Source: Liolophura sinensis (taxonomy: Eukaryota; Mollusca; Polyplacophora; Chitonida; Chitonidae). From it: a stretch of DNA of 64,000 bases. Made by a program: the position numbers and the translations under genes. This document shows, piece by piece, positions 1-12,049 of the stretch (position 1 is the stretch's first letter; each line of letters starts with the position of its first letter). The stretch covers positions 92,311,805 to 92,375,804 of the forward strand of contig NC_088295.1 in the NCBI RefSeq assembly GCF_032854445.1, written 5' to 3'. The notes under the pieces are model-generated. The model ran no database searches. It saw only the letters and a list, made by a program, of their open reading frames with translations, and had not been told where the DNA came from.

Positions 1-3000
1 TCTGTCCTACCAGCTGAGTTAATATATGTAGTAATTCCCATTCCACCTTCAGAGTCGGCTACGCCACAACAGCCACCATGGGAGCCTTACATCCCTGAAG
101 AACCCAGCCCCATTTTGACAGGCTTCTACACCGACGAGGGCAAATTCTGGCTCTCTATGGTACGACTGAATTCACATGTAGTATAATGTTAGAATTGAGG
201 ACATGGTGTTTGTATTAGCTAAAATAAATAATCTGGTCATGAATGTATATAAATCAAATGTTTCCTACATTTTATGGTCAGGAAACATGAACATTTTCTG
301 TAACAAAACAATTTGTCTTCTTCATGAGTCAGTCATAGACAGTGGTACAGTGAGACAGGTCTATAATGTTTATAGATACAGTACATTTTAAGATGTGTCA
401 TTTAAAATAGCAGACACTTCTCCATCTGTCTTTAGTGGTGTCAGGAACCTAATATCTGACATTAAACACAGCCTGTGTGTGTTACAGGGTGGATTTGATG
501 CTGGTTATCTGTACGAGTGTAAGTTCTTGTCAGAAGAGGAGAAAGCCAGCATGAGAAAAGAGAATATAGACAAGCCCCTGAGGGCAGTGTCTGTCATAGA
601 CTCCAATGATGTTCCTATCACACAGATCAAGTTCAGGTAAATACCACCCATCAGATCCCTTACTAACAACAAAATTTACATTATAACAAACTCTTTGTTT
701 TCTGCCTTGTAAATTGGCAATCATACTGTGGTGTTGACTCTATCTTCTAGTTAGGAGTACAGCCTATTGTTTATGTAAAGCTTAATAATCTGTGTAATTT
801 CAAAAACTAAATGGTTAGTACATGTACATCACAAACCAGTTAAATGTAATGGATGGATACCACATGCCCATTGTCCCAGCACATCCCATCACAGAGAGAA
901 TGAACATTTGTAATCAATGTGTGGGACATCCAGCTGATCTATTAACAATAATGTAATGGATGGATACCAAATGCCCATTGTCCCAGCACATCCCATCACA
1001 GAGAGAATGAACATTTGTAATCAATGTGTGGGACATCCAGCTGATCTATTAACAATAATGTTGGTTAGAATTGGTCAAATGCCTGTCTTGATTGGTGTGT
1101 GGAAAGGTATCTGACAGGTGTGTCTGCCACTGGACACAGCGTAGGCTGAGGTGTGGTGAATTTTTCTCTAATGCTGGGATTCCACTGACGTGTGATTGTA
1201 TTTATCATTACTTGTCTGTTAGTTCTGAAAATGGGAATTACATCAATACCCAGGAGTGTTTCCACGGACTCAGCAGGAGTCTCTAGCATAAAACATGTCC
1301 CATTTTTCACATATCAGAAAAGGATTTAGTACTGGGATGGGTTGACAGATTATTTGAATCACAGTTGTCAACACATGGGCCATGGAAACGCTGTAACAAA
1401 TGCGTGAAGTAATCGCATGAAGTAACACAAACTCTTGTTTGTGGAATCACAGCCAAAAGCAAGATGAATATAACATATGTTGTACTCTTTTCTCTAACAG
1501 TTCTAAGGTGGATCAGGTGCTGATGGGCATGGAGAACGGTGCTGTGCGGATCCAGCAGATGGACCCTGAGTCCCAGGAGAAGGACCTGGGTCTGATGGGG
1601 CCCTACTGGATGCTGACCATCCACGACAACAACTACGGCCACATCACTCGTCTACTGACCAGTCACGATGACACCTACATCCTCACTGTTGGCAGAGATG
1701 GCAACTTCTTTGCCTTCAACATGATGGGACAGGAGGAGATAAAGGAGAGAGTGGCTGAGGCCAAGGCCAGACTTCCATCTGCCAGGGTAAATACCTGCAA
1801 ATACTCAGCTCATTGTGCTGAGAAACCAGTAATTACCATAACCAGGGTTCCTTCTACCAACATGAAAACCTCCACTCTGCTCACTGTACTGAGAAACCAG
1901 TAAATACCATAACCAGGCTCCCTTCTACCAACATGAAAACCTCCACTCTGCTCACTGTACTGAGAAACCAGTAAATACCATAACCAGGCTCCCTTCTACC
2001 AACATGAAAACCTCCACTCTGCTCACTGTACTGAGAAACCAGTAAATACCATAACCAGGCTTCCCTCTGGCAGAGTAAAAACCTCCACTCTGCTCACTGT
2101 ACTGAGAAACCAGTAAATACCATAACCAGGCTCCCTTCTACCAACATGAAAACCTCCACTCTGCTCACTGTACTGAGAAACCAGTAAATACCATAACCAG
2201 GCTTCCCTCTGGCAGAGTAAAAACCTCCACTCTGCTCACTGTACTGAGAAACCAGTAAATACCATAACCAGGCTCCCTTCTACCAACATGAAAACCTCCA
2301 CTCTGCTCACTGTACTGAGAAACCAGTAAATACCATAACCAGGCTTCCCTCTGGCAGAGTAAAAATCTCCAAATACTCTACTCATTGTACTCAGAAACCA
2401 GTAATTACCGTAACCAGACCCCGCTCTGCCATAACCAGATGCCCCACCCCCACCCCCTACCCCCACCTCTGGCAGAGTAAAAACCTCCAAATACTCTACT
2501 CATTGTACTCAGAAACCAGTAATTACCATAACTAACTTCATGGTCTAGGTTCTATTAGCAATTGTAGATCTATTCTTCACATGTCCACTTATATATAATT
2601 ATTACAGCTAAAGATATTGAAACATTTATGTTTTATACACAGTGTATTCCACATGAGTTAGTATACACTGTATAAATAAAGTAACCATTGCACTTTTTGT
2701 TGTCTGACGTTAGGTTTGAAAACTCAGTCCTGTGGCATTGTATTCACTGCACTGACTGGATTTTGTCAAATAACATCAGGGACTCCGTGGCTCAGTTGGT
2801 TAGCGCGCTAGCGCAGTGTAATGACCCAGAAGCCTCTCACCAATGCGGTCGCTGTGAGTTCAAGTCCAGCTCATGCTGGCTTTCTCTCCGGCTGTACGTG
2901 GGAAGGTCTGGCAGAACCTGCAGATGATTGTGGGTTTGCCCTGGGCTCTGCCCGGTTTCCTCCCACCATAATGCTGGCCGCCGTCGCATAAGTGAAATGT

Positions 3001-6000
3001 TCTTGAGTACAGCGTAAAACACCAATGAAATAAATAAATAAATCAAATAACATCATGTGTCATATTGCAGGCTATTGAGGAAGACAAGGTGGTTGATGAT
3101 ATTGATGACCCTAATGCTTACAGGTAATATAATTTTCTATGTGATGGGAAGTGTCTGGCCTTGTGGTTTACAGTGATGGTGTTAAAGTGATGTCACTGGA
3201 ATGTCTGTGTATCATGATGAAGTCTAAAAAAATCAGACAAATTTCAGAAATACAAATTTGTGAAGGTATGTTATGCGACTTTTCTTCGGAAGTTGGCTTT
3301 TGGTGTTTCAAAATGATTAGATGTGAAACTGCCTTTTGGTGAGATGTATTGTGTACAGTGTATTGTAATGTTTAGCTAATTGTGCCGTAAGGTAAATCTC
3401 AATGTTGGTATTCTTTCAGTATTGAAGATGCCAAACAAAAAGCTGAACATGACAAGATGATCCGTCAAGCCGAGGAAAAAAAGAAAGACGTTCGCCGTCA
3501 CATCGCCAAACTACGTCGAGACTTCAAAACTCTGCTGGAGAAGAACAAGACTTTACCTGAACATCTACAGCTCCACAGAGGGGTAGGTAGTGGGGTGAAG
3601 TACCAACACGCAGAGCCTCACTGTAAATTATTCAAAGGAAATGATCTTTCGTACAAGTAGTGTATATTTAGGCTACAACATGCAATACTGCCATTTTGAT
3701 CAGTGAACACCTGCAAACTGGTTCTAAATACTGATTATTACATCTCCATTTTTGTTCATCACCAGGAATTTGAAATGGATCGAGAAATCAAACAGGAGCT
3801 AGAGAAGCAGATTCAAGACAAGATAGAACTGATGAAGAAAGAGATGGCATGGGATTCTGAGAAACACAGACTGGCTCTAGAGAAACTCCAGATGAAGTAC
3901 GATCAGTGACAATCAAAGATTGTTCTTTATTGCTGAAATGCAGGTCATAGTTATAATGTTAATTGGAAGGTCTATTTTCAAAGGAGTTAAAGTTAAAATG
4001 TTACGATGAAATGTAAACTGTTATTCTACTTCACAGGTAACACTTGGAGTGTGTATGCTCCCAAGGCTGTCATGTAGTATATGGTTTTGTTTTAATCAAA
4101 CCTGTGATATTCCTTGTCTGTTTCTGTAGGTTTAAGGAAGTGGTGGAGTGTGAGAGGATTGTGGTGAAATCCTTCAACTCTCCACATGAGGTGGCCACAT
4201 TTAGGACGGCTAAACTCTCGGATGACTTCTATGACATGAAGGCTTTGTTTCAACGCCGGAAAACAATGTTCCTGTCGGGACCCTCCAGAGATACCACCCG
4301 AGAACTACGAACAGGTCAGTGTGCAGGGGCCGTTTAAATTGCCCGTCTTCACCTTCTGTATGATGTTAATACTAAAATTCGGTCTTGTTTAATAATATGA
4401 TGTATTTTTTCAGTCACTGGACTCAAATAATATGTCCATTTTGGGTCACACTGTGTAATTTTTTGATTCTCCAATAACCCTAGCATAATGCAAAATCATA
4501 GACCCTACTACACTGAGAATTTGCCTTGTGAACAAAGTTATATTTGTAGTCTTCAGACGTCAACATGGAAACAACAGTGGAGGTGCTCAGTTTATTCTGG
4601 GTGTATAGTCTGTGCCTTAAGGATCACTGTTGAAGTAACGTATTGTGATTTTGAATCCTTCAGGTCAGACCAAGCAGACAGAGGGTGGACAGGCCGTCTC
4701 TGATGTGCAAGAGAATGCCGACCTCAAAGTGAAAACATCTCTGAAGGGTAGCATGGGAGACCGCATCACTCAGGCCTTACTCAAAGTGGACGAGAAGAAA
4801 CATCAGAGAGCGGTCAGAAAAGCTCAGGTAGGTATTAACACACGCCATGCATAGGCTTCCTGTAAGGTACATATAACATAACAGAACATGTAAGTAACAT
4901 TCCCAATCTACTTCCTATAAGAAAGATATCACCAAACCTATAAGAACATGCAGTGCAAGCATGCATACATATGTAGTCACTATAGTTCATACGTTCAACG
5001 CAGTGTTGCAACATCTTGGTAGAACATGGCCATAGTCTGTACATGTGCACAGTAGCTTGGTTTGCTCACCAGCATGTCATAGTGGGATGAACTAGTGTTC
5101 TGGTGACATCTTCATCTGGCTGCATTTTCTGTATGATGAAGTTTGCTGATGTTTTTGTTCAGTGGGATGAACTGTTGGCCAGCAAACCTGATGATGATTA
5201 TGAAGACCCAGCAGATGTGGCGGCGATTAAGGAGGCCAAGGAAAACATGGGGGACTACAAGCTGAAGACAGCTCCAGACTATGTTGTCCCAGATCACATG
5301 AGGATGAACGTGGAGAAGGCCAGGGGACGACTTCTTGTCATCAAGGATCTCGTATGTTATTCCAAATCATCCAAATTTCCATATTGACAATAATGATAAC
5401 CAGTTGCTACACAAGGGCTGTGATGTTGATAAGTTTACTTTCTTTAAGACTGTTGCTATAATCCCTTGGGTTCAGTGCCTTTGCCTGAAGCATACACTGA
5501 TTGGGTCAGTGTACTGATATTATGCACCACCAAGATCACAAAGCACATGTATTATCAAATCTTCTGTTCTTGCCAACAGATCCACCAGCACAAGTATGAC
5601 TTCAATGCACAGCTGCTGGCCCTCCGGGACAGGAAGATCTCCTTACTGGACGTCCTAAGGGAGTTGGTGAAGGAGCTAAAGGAGGTTCAGGCTGAGCTAG
5701 GGCCCCACAAGCGCCTGCCTCTCCCTCACATACCCGATCTCCACCCAGAGGAGATGCCAGAAAAGTAAGGCACTCAATCACTGTCATTGTCACCAAAATC
5801 TGTATATTGTTTTGTATTCTCACACGGTCAGAAGGGACTTTTTTTTCATTAGAGAAAAACATTTCAGTTATATGAAATCTTGCCTGTTAAGAATTTTGGC
5901 AATCTTTTTTTGTTTTTTTTTTGCTTCAGCATATCAGTGTAGTGTGATCATGCTTATTTACTTCCAGGCAGTTGGAATACACCCGTGAAAGCCTGCTGGA

Positions 6001-9000
6001 ATTCAAGAAAGCACATGAAGCAAAGGAACTGGCTGCTAAGAAAGGCAGTAACACAGGATTTGGGGGATTCGGAGGGGACGGAGAAGCAACTAAGGTGAAG
6101 ATTAATTTATGGTGTGGTTCATCAACCAGTCTTGTGCAATTCTTTGTCATGTGAAACAGCCTTGTGTTAACTGATACATCTGTGTGTTTCAGCCATCCTC
6201 ACCAGCAGGAACTCCAAAACAAGGAACATCACTCAGTAGTCTGACCAAGTCTGACTCGAATGTGATTAGTGAACAGGGCCCACCTACAGTAGCAGATGGA
6301 GAAGAGGAGCTGTCGGACGCTGAGAGGCAAATTAGAGAGGCCAGAGAAATTAGGTTTGTCATGACATCCTCCTCAAGTTTATTGTAGCAGAGAACAGATT
6401 CTGTAGTAACCACACTCACATAGCTTTCCTTTCTCTCCCAAAAGCAGATTCTACCGTTATTTCAGCCATATAGCTTTCCTTTCTCCTCCCACAGCAGAAT
6501 TTGTGGTTACCATGGTCACATGGCTTTCCTTTCTCCTCGAAGAGCATATTCTAGTCATGTAGTTATCTCAGTCACATGTCTACAGACTACAGTATCTGAG
6601 AAATTCTGTAGTATCAAGAGTCATATAATTTTCTCTTCTCCTCCAAGAGCAGATGCTGTAGTTATCTCCGTCACATGACTGTCCTTTCTTCTCAAGATTA
6701 CAGTATCTGAGAAATTCCGTAGTACCACAGTCATATAACTTTCTCTTCCCCCATCTACAGATACTGTAGTTGTCTCAATCACATGACTGTCCCTTCTCCC
6801 CCAGATTAGAGAGGCTAGATTCTGTAGTTAGAACAGGCCTGTTACTTTCTCTTCTGTCTGGGTAACTGTACCAGAGAGACCAGATATCTGCAGTTACAAC
6901 AGTTCTATATGTAACTTTCCCTTCTCCCACAGGAGAGCAATTTGTAGTTAGCTCATGTGAGCCATCTCTCTGCATTCCTCCAGGTTATTGTACCAGAGAG
7001 ACCAGATTGTTCTCAAGATCAAGGAACTGAAGCAACATTTTGATGCTGACCTACGCTTGCTGAGACATGACAAGTTCAACCTGGACATCATCATGAAGAA
7101 TGCTGATCTCAGGTATGACCTGATTTTGTATATACGCACTCACCTGTTAGAAGGCATTGCTCTCCCCTTGATCTTTGAGCCTTCAGCAGGTCTGTCAAAT
7201 AGGCCTGTTGGGAGGCTAATGATGTGCTACACAAAAATGTCCAGATTGCAGTAAACAGCTTACAGGTACTATGGCCAAGGGAAAAAAAAGAGTATGTAGA
7301 TTTAAACTGCAAGAATGAGTTTTACAAGTTAACAGTTTTCTAACTTATTCAGTTTATGAGAAAAAAAAAACAATGTCAAGAAACACAGGGTTTTTAGGGG
7401 ATGATGTCTATTACTATTATGTCTATAACATGATTGGATTGGGTATTCTCTTTTATACCGTAGAATGACGTGTTCTTTATGTTCTGTAAATGTGTGTGCA
7501 CAGATGTATCAGTACCTACATGCCATGCCCTTATGTCCTGTAGACATGTGACGCTGTTTGAAGAGCTGGTTTTGCTGAAGGAGTTTGAGAAGAGTGAGGA
7601 TGTGCTGGCTGCCAAGGTGGAGAGTAAAGAGCAGGAGAAGTTGGAGATGCAGGCCAAGGTTTGTACATGCACCTCCTATAGCACACAATCATTCAGGAGA
7701 GCCACTCACAATGTGACTGGAATGTTGAGAGGAATGATTAGATACACAGTTCCTCTGTGTTAAGAAGAAATTGTGTGATAGTTTACTGTTGATATGCAAG
7801 TGGCTTAGTGTTCACTACTGACACTAGATATAATGTTATAACTCTAACTGGTTCATTTTTCTCACGTGATGGCTACCATTGTTACAGGTTCTGGACTGCC
7901 AAAGCAAATTGGAAAATAAGAAAAAAGACATAGAAAGGCTTCAGGAAAAAGAAAAAGCCTTACACGCAGCGTTTCTTGCTTCTCTTGGAGACAACAACAA
8001 ATTTTCAGATTACCTACAGAAAGTTTTTAAGAAGAAAATCAAACGAGCTAAGAAGAAAACTACAGATGCTGATGGTATGTGATATGTTCTTGTAGAGTAC
8101 ATGTATTACTCTGATAGGTGTGTTCCACTGATTGATTGATTGGTAGGTGTTTAATACCTTACTCAATAATATTTCTCATATACGATGGTTTGTCATGTTT
8201 ATGAGAGGAAACTGGAATGGCCAGAGTAAACCGCTGACCTTTGCCAAGCATGTGACAAACCTCTTGGCGTAAAGCTGCAGCTGAAGCAGTGAGAGCTGAA
8301 TTCAAACACAAGACCTCATAGGTTAAGAGCCCGATAGTGACAGCAAGCCAGCACATTAACGGCTGAGCCAGTGTCTCAATGGCAAACCTTATACAACAGA
8401 TGATCAATATATTGTTTTCTCTGTCATGGGAAAAGAGGTCCCAAGGTGACAGAAGTGTGTTATGATGAAGTGAACAAAAAATATGTAAGTATATATTTTG
8501 GAAAGAATATCATGTTTGATGAAAGTCACATATACATTGTATTGGGCCCACTCTGTAGCATACTTTACCTGTTTTGTTATTGATGTTTAGGCTCTGATGA
8601 GGAGAGCGACGATGAGAGTGATGACGAGTCAGATTGGGATGAATCTGATGAGGAGTCAGAGTCAGAAACGGGGGGTTACGACTTGGATGTGTGTCCTTCA
8701 GGCTGTGACCAGGTGAGAGTTTGAGGTCATTTGGGGGACGTGCTAAATCCTTCAGCTGATTTGACAAGTTGTGCAAGAAAGATATCCAAAAATATTTTAT
8801 ATGATTGCTATATTAATGCTCATATTGGATATATACCAACTAGTATAATCAACTAAATTTTAGTCTTTGAACTCTTTACTTACTTTTTACTACCTGTTTG
8901 ATAGCGCCATGAAAGATAGTGTGTGTTTTTTTTTTGATAGTGTTCTTACATGTACGTCTTTGTTTTACAGGCAATCTATGACAACACCTGTCAGATGCGA

Positions 9001-11680
9001 GAGAAGAAGCTGGACATTGAAGAACTGCTGACAGAGGAGAAAAAAGCCAGTGAAGTGCTGAAAAAAGAGCTGGAAAGTCTCCATAAAAAATCCAAAATAA
9101 TTGACACTGGTTTGCAGGTGGCTGAAAATAACCTGGAGGCCTTTCAGGTAAGATGTGGACTGTAGTGGGAGTTGTTACTGGGGATGAGGGGAGACAGAAA
9201 ACATGTCTCTGCTGACATCTGTTTCCATCTTAGTAAAGCCAACAGTTTGGATGGGGATTGACCATTGCAGGTTTTATTGTAATCTTTCTAAGCATAGAGA
9301 GGAAAGTGATTTTATTTCTCAATCACTGCCTGTCCATTATATGTATGGTGGTGAACTTGACAAGGTGGAGGGGCAGCAGAGCCTTGAAATATGTATAAAA
9401 CACCACAATTCGCTCTTATGACAGATTCGTGTGTAAGCTGATCAGCACATCAGGGCTACAGCAAGCCCCAGTGTTCATGGCACTGGCATTTCCTGTATCT
9501 TTTGTGCCCTGATGTTTGCAGCTGGAGAAGCAACAGAAGATCAACGAGCTGGACGTGGTTGTGACACTAAAGCTTCACCAGATCCAGTATATGGTGAATG
9601 GCGTGCTGCCTCAGGACCTGTGTAACACCCTGGTGTTTGAGTCCTCAGGGGTGTCCAGGCTACAGCAGAGGATCAAGGAGCTCCAGCATGAAAAGTCCAT
9701 GCAGAAAAGACAGATGAAGTGAGTAACTTAGCTACTTGTAAAGCTCGTTTGGTTTTCAGTTCTTTTACAATGGTTCTGAGTATTGCCACCTTTGAGTCCT
9801 CACTGAATATGTCCAAATTCAAGCACATGCCCTCACCAGGCAGTGGTCCTATTCAGCAACAACATCCCCATTCTTGGTTTCTGCCAGTGTTATCCTCACC
9901 AGCAGGGTCTCAACTAGAAGTACAATATATAGCCAAATGGGTATCAATCATTGGCTGTCTTGGACAAGTGTTGTCTCATTCAGTAGCTATAAAGTAAGTG
10001 CTTTGACATGACGTGGGTAGATGTTCTGGCTGTTCCAAGGTTATGTGGACCTTCATAAGTGTATGCTATATCTGAGAAATGAAGGTAACTGAGTGTGAGT
10101 GTTGTCAAAACCGGCATTGTGTGTTGCAGGGAGTCACGCAGGCAGCATGTACAGCTGCTCAAGGACAGAAAGCACATGGAGTCTCGCATTAGGCATATGG
10201 AAGAGGAATGTAACAGCACAATGATGGCCAAATTTGGATGTATAGTGGATTTGGAAAAGTTGGAGACCATTACAGTGAACAGGAACATTGAGGAACTCAA
10301 GGAAAAACTCAGACTGGCAGAAATCACAAACTCAGAAGAAATCTCAGATTGGATTGTAAGTCATAATTAAGGATTTTGTTTTTTGAAAAACACGTCATTG
10401 CTGCATGAGGTTTTATTCACTCTTCCAGATTCCACTTACTACAGGAGGGACCTCAGAGACGGGGGCCTCTAGCCCCTCTACCTAGTTTTAGAGAGCGGCC
10501 ATTTTTGATAGGCAGTCCCCCCAGATCTTTGACTAACCTGATACCTTTCACCCCCCATTTTGGATGTAGTTCTGTTGCTCATATACAACCATGTTTGAGT
10601 TTTTGTGAGATTTCACTGTGGTATGCACTCTAGGAAGTTTCAGTATGCCTAATAACATGAAATAAACAAATAAATAAATAAATTTGGGTTGTAGACTGAA
10701 TGCCATAGTCTTGTGGTATGTCTGACTCTTTGTTGAAAATTTTACAGAATTAGTACAGCATGTACAAGAGTATGGTACTTGTACTGAGTTGTGTACATTG
10801 GGTGGCAATGTTTTGTGTTCACAGGAAAAAATCAGTGCCAAGAAAGAAGAGATTACTGGTCTGATTCGTGAGAATACCCGTAAACTGAACCAGCTGTGTA
10901 TTCTGACAGAGGAGAAGAAGACACTGGAGAACTCTCTGGATGCCAGACAGAAACATGTGGTCAGTTTGTACATTACCAGCTTCACTAAAGCATGTTATCA
11001 GTCAGGTCTAGGCCTTCATCCACATTCCCTCACTTTTTCAGAGCTGTCTCCTACAGAGTTGATAGAAGTCAGGTTACTTATAATTTTCACTTTCCTTTAT
11101 CGTAGGATTTGATATTTAAATCATCCCTTGATTAGTGTAGTGCTGTTTTTATTTTCACCTGTTATCCTGGATGGTTGTCCATAAGAGAAACAATATTGAG
11201 CTGGGCAGAACATATCTAATCTAAAGTGAAATCGTTTTTTTTTTTGTTATCACATTGGGTTTACTAAGGTTAGTTTAATAATAGAAGAGCACGCCTATTG
11301 AGTGTGTAACACAAAGTAAATGTATTAGTAATTGTATTGTTCCTGAACAACAGAAGTAGTGCGATCAAAATGCATTCGCTGCCTTGTCAACATGTAGCTC
11401 GATTCTAAACCACTGTTTCTAACCTGTTGAGCAGTGCTGTCTGGTGTCCCGTTTTCTCATGTTGAATTTAGACCAAGTTTGTTTGCTGGTGTTACAGGGA
11501 GGAGAATATAGCGGAGTGAAGAAGTCAGAGGCTCGTGAGAGACAGAGGTTGATACAACTGGTACAGCTTCAGGCTCAGGAGATCGATGCTCTCAAAGAGG
11601 AGATAACTCTGTTGTCTCGAAAAGGTGGTCACATCTTACCTCCAGCCCAGCCTCCGATGCCCCAGTCAGCCTCCATTTAG
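1..11680 (+). CDS. CFAP44: CFAP44 (WDR52) C-terminal part, 21 coding exons, 5'-partial
   Basis: Cilia- and flagella-associated protein 44. In other species it belongs, with CFAP43, to the tether/tether-head complex that holds inner dynein arm I1/f on axonemal doublets. Exons: 1-159, 488-636, 1501-1786, 3071-3123, 3420-3582, 3766-3896, 4130-4314, 4664-4827, 5163-5351, 5580-5764, 5968-6094, 6193-6353, 6984-7112, 7544-7658, 7888-8074, 8591-8712, 8971-9147, 9522-9718, 10130-10355, 10825-10959, 11498-11680 (TAG). All junctions are GT-AG and stay in phase, giving about 1,140 residues. The first three exons are the last WD40 blades ([38 protein letters not shown]). The remainder is charged coiled coil. 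An acidic Asp/Glu/Ser stretch at 8591-8690 is followed by VCPSGCDQ. The start is outside the window, and exon 1 may begin at 14 after an acceptor-like TACCAG. CFAP43 is the alternative, but segment order favours CFAP44. Confidence 0.9.
844..1059. repeat. Two-copy 107-bp tandem duplication in CFAP44 intron 2
   Basis: The segment starting at 844 is repeated at 951 almost without change (one visible difference, CCACATG against CCAAATG). Both copies lie inside the intron between exons 488-636 and 1501-1786. I see no coding or splice content in the unit, so it looks like a recent simple duplication. Confidence 0.9.
1771..2535 (+). repeat. Donor-side splice-junction minisatellite, about 10 units of about 72 bp (CFAP44 intron 3)
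   Basis: The first unit is the real junction: the last 16 nt of exon 3 (1771-1786) followed by the donor GTAAAT. Later units repeat this with changes (CTTCCCTCTGGCAGAGTAAA against CTTCCATCTGCCAGGGTAAA) and share the rest, including CTGAGAAACCAGTAAATACC. Some units have a diverged exon part (CTTCTACCAACATGAAAACC), so a mixed subfamily structure is visible. A short C-rich interruption lies near 2415-2465. The array occupies the start of the intron immediately after the exon. Confidence 0.88.
2779..3042 (+). mobile_element. Full-length tRNA-derived SINE (family A) with 13-bp target site duplication
   Basis: The head looks like a tRNA: A box in GTGGCTCAGTTGGTTAGCG and B box in GTGAGTTCAAGTCC. 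The body contains CCACCATAATGCTGGCCGCC, and the tail reads GTAAAACACCAATGAAATAA followed by AAAT units. The flanks carry the direct repeat TCAAATAACATCA at 2766-2778 and 3043-3055. The insertion ends only 15 nt before the acceptor CAG of CFAP44 exon 4 (3071), so it lies in the branch-point region of that intron. It is non-autonomous and needs a LINE for mobility. Confidence 0.92.
6354..6983 (+). repeat. Degenerate acceptor-like tandem repeat filling CFAP44 intron 12
   Basis: The intron consists of about ten diverged units of roughly 55-60 bp built around CTTTCCTTTCTCCTCCCACAG followed by CAGATTCTGTAGTTA. The first motif is a good polypyrimidine tract plus acceptor. Copies of both flanking exon ends occur inside: 6805-6819 repeats the end of exon 12 (ATTAGAGAGGC), and 6861-6886 repeats the start of exon 13 (CTGTACCAGAGAGACCAGAT). 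Confidence 0.7.
8128..8393 (-). mobile_element. tRNA-derived SINE (family C), old copy in CFAP44 intron 15
   Basis: On the minus strand a tRNA-like head (TGGCTCAGCCGTTAATGTG, then GTGTTTGAATTC as a B-box candidate) is followed by a body different from family A. It ends in the family-A style tail (seen on the + strand as GATTGATTGGTAGGTGTTTAA). It is degenerate and no target site duplication is clear. The element at 17349-17530 appears to be the same family. Confidence 0.6.
10656..10682. repeat. AAAT-rich SINE tail remnant
   Basis: ATGAAATAAACAAATAAATAAATAAA lies in CFAP44 intron 19 and resembles the end of the SINEs in this window. Too little body is preserved to assign a family. Confidence 0.4.
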
Positions 11681-12016
11681 TTCTTCATCCAAACCCAATA
11701 CTGCATATTTATTTTGATGTAAATAACGAAGTCTTATGACTTTACTTCTGCTGTGATAGGAAGGACAGTCATTGAAAGTTCCCGCTGCTACACAACAACC
11801 TTTGTATGGAAAACAAATGTCAAACAGAGTAGAACCAACCAAAGATTGGCACAGAGTACCTTGTGAGTTTTTACTAAACATCAGCATTGTATGTTTCAAT
11901 AACATACCTGGCTATTTGTGCGTACCAGTCTTCTAGTTTTCTCCATTCCTCTCAAGTTGAAGCTTTACGTAGGTGTGTTTTAAGAAAATTGTGATATGTA
12001 CATGTTATTTACTGGA

Positions 12017-12022
12017 AATAAA
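12017..12022 (+). promoter_or_regulatory. CFAP44: CFAP44 poly(A) signal AATAAA
   Basis: The first good AATAAA after the stop codon, giving a 3' UTR of about 350 nt. The cleavage site would fall near 12035-12045. An RNA 3' end would be needed to confirm it. Confidence 0.55.
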
Positions 12023-12049
12023 TACAACCATTTGTGAGAAAACTGTGTC

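Noticed and set aside
2779-2880. tRNA gene
   Set aside because: A and B box-like motifs belong to the SINE head. It carries a SINE body, AAAT tail and target duplications, and does not fold as a full tRNA.
10548-10985. 145-codon minus-strand open frame overlapping CFAP44 exon 20
   Set aside because: Shadow of the sense exon (10825-10959) plus intron; no domain or splice support.
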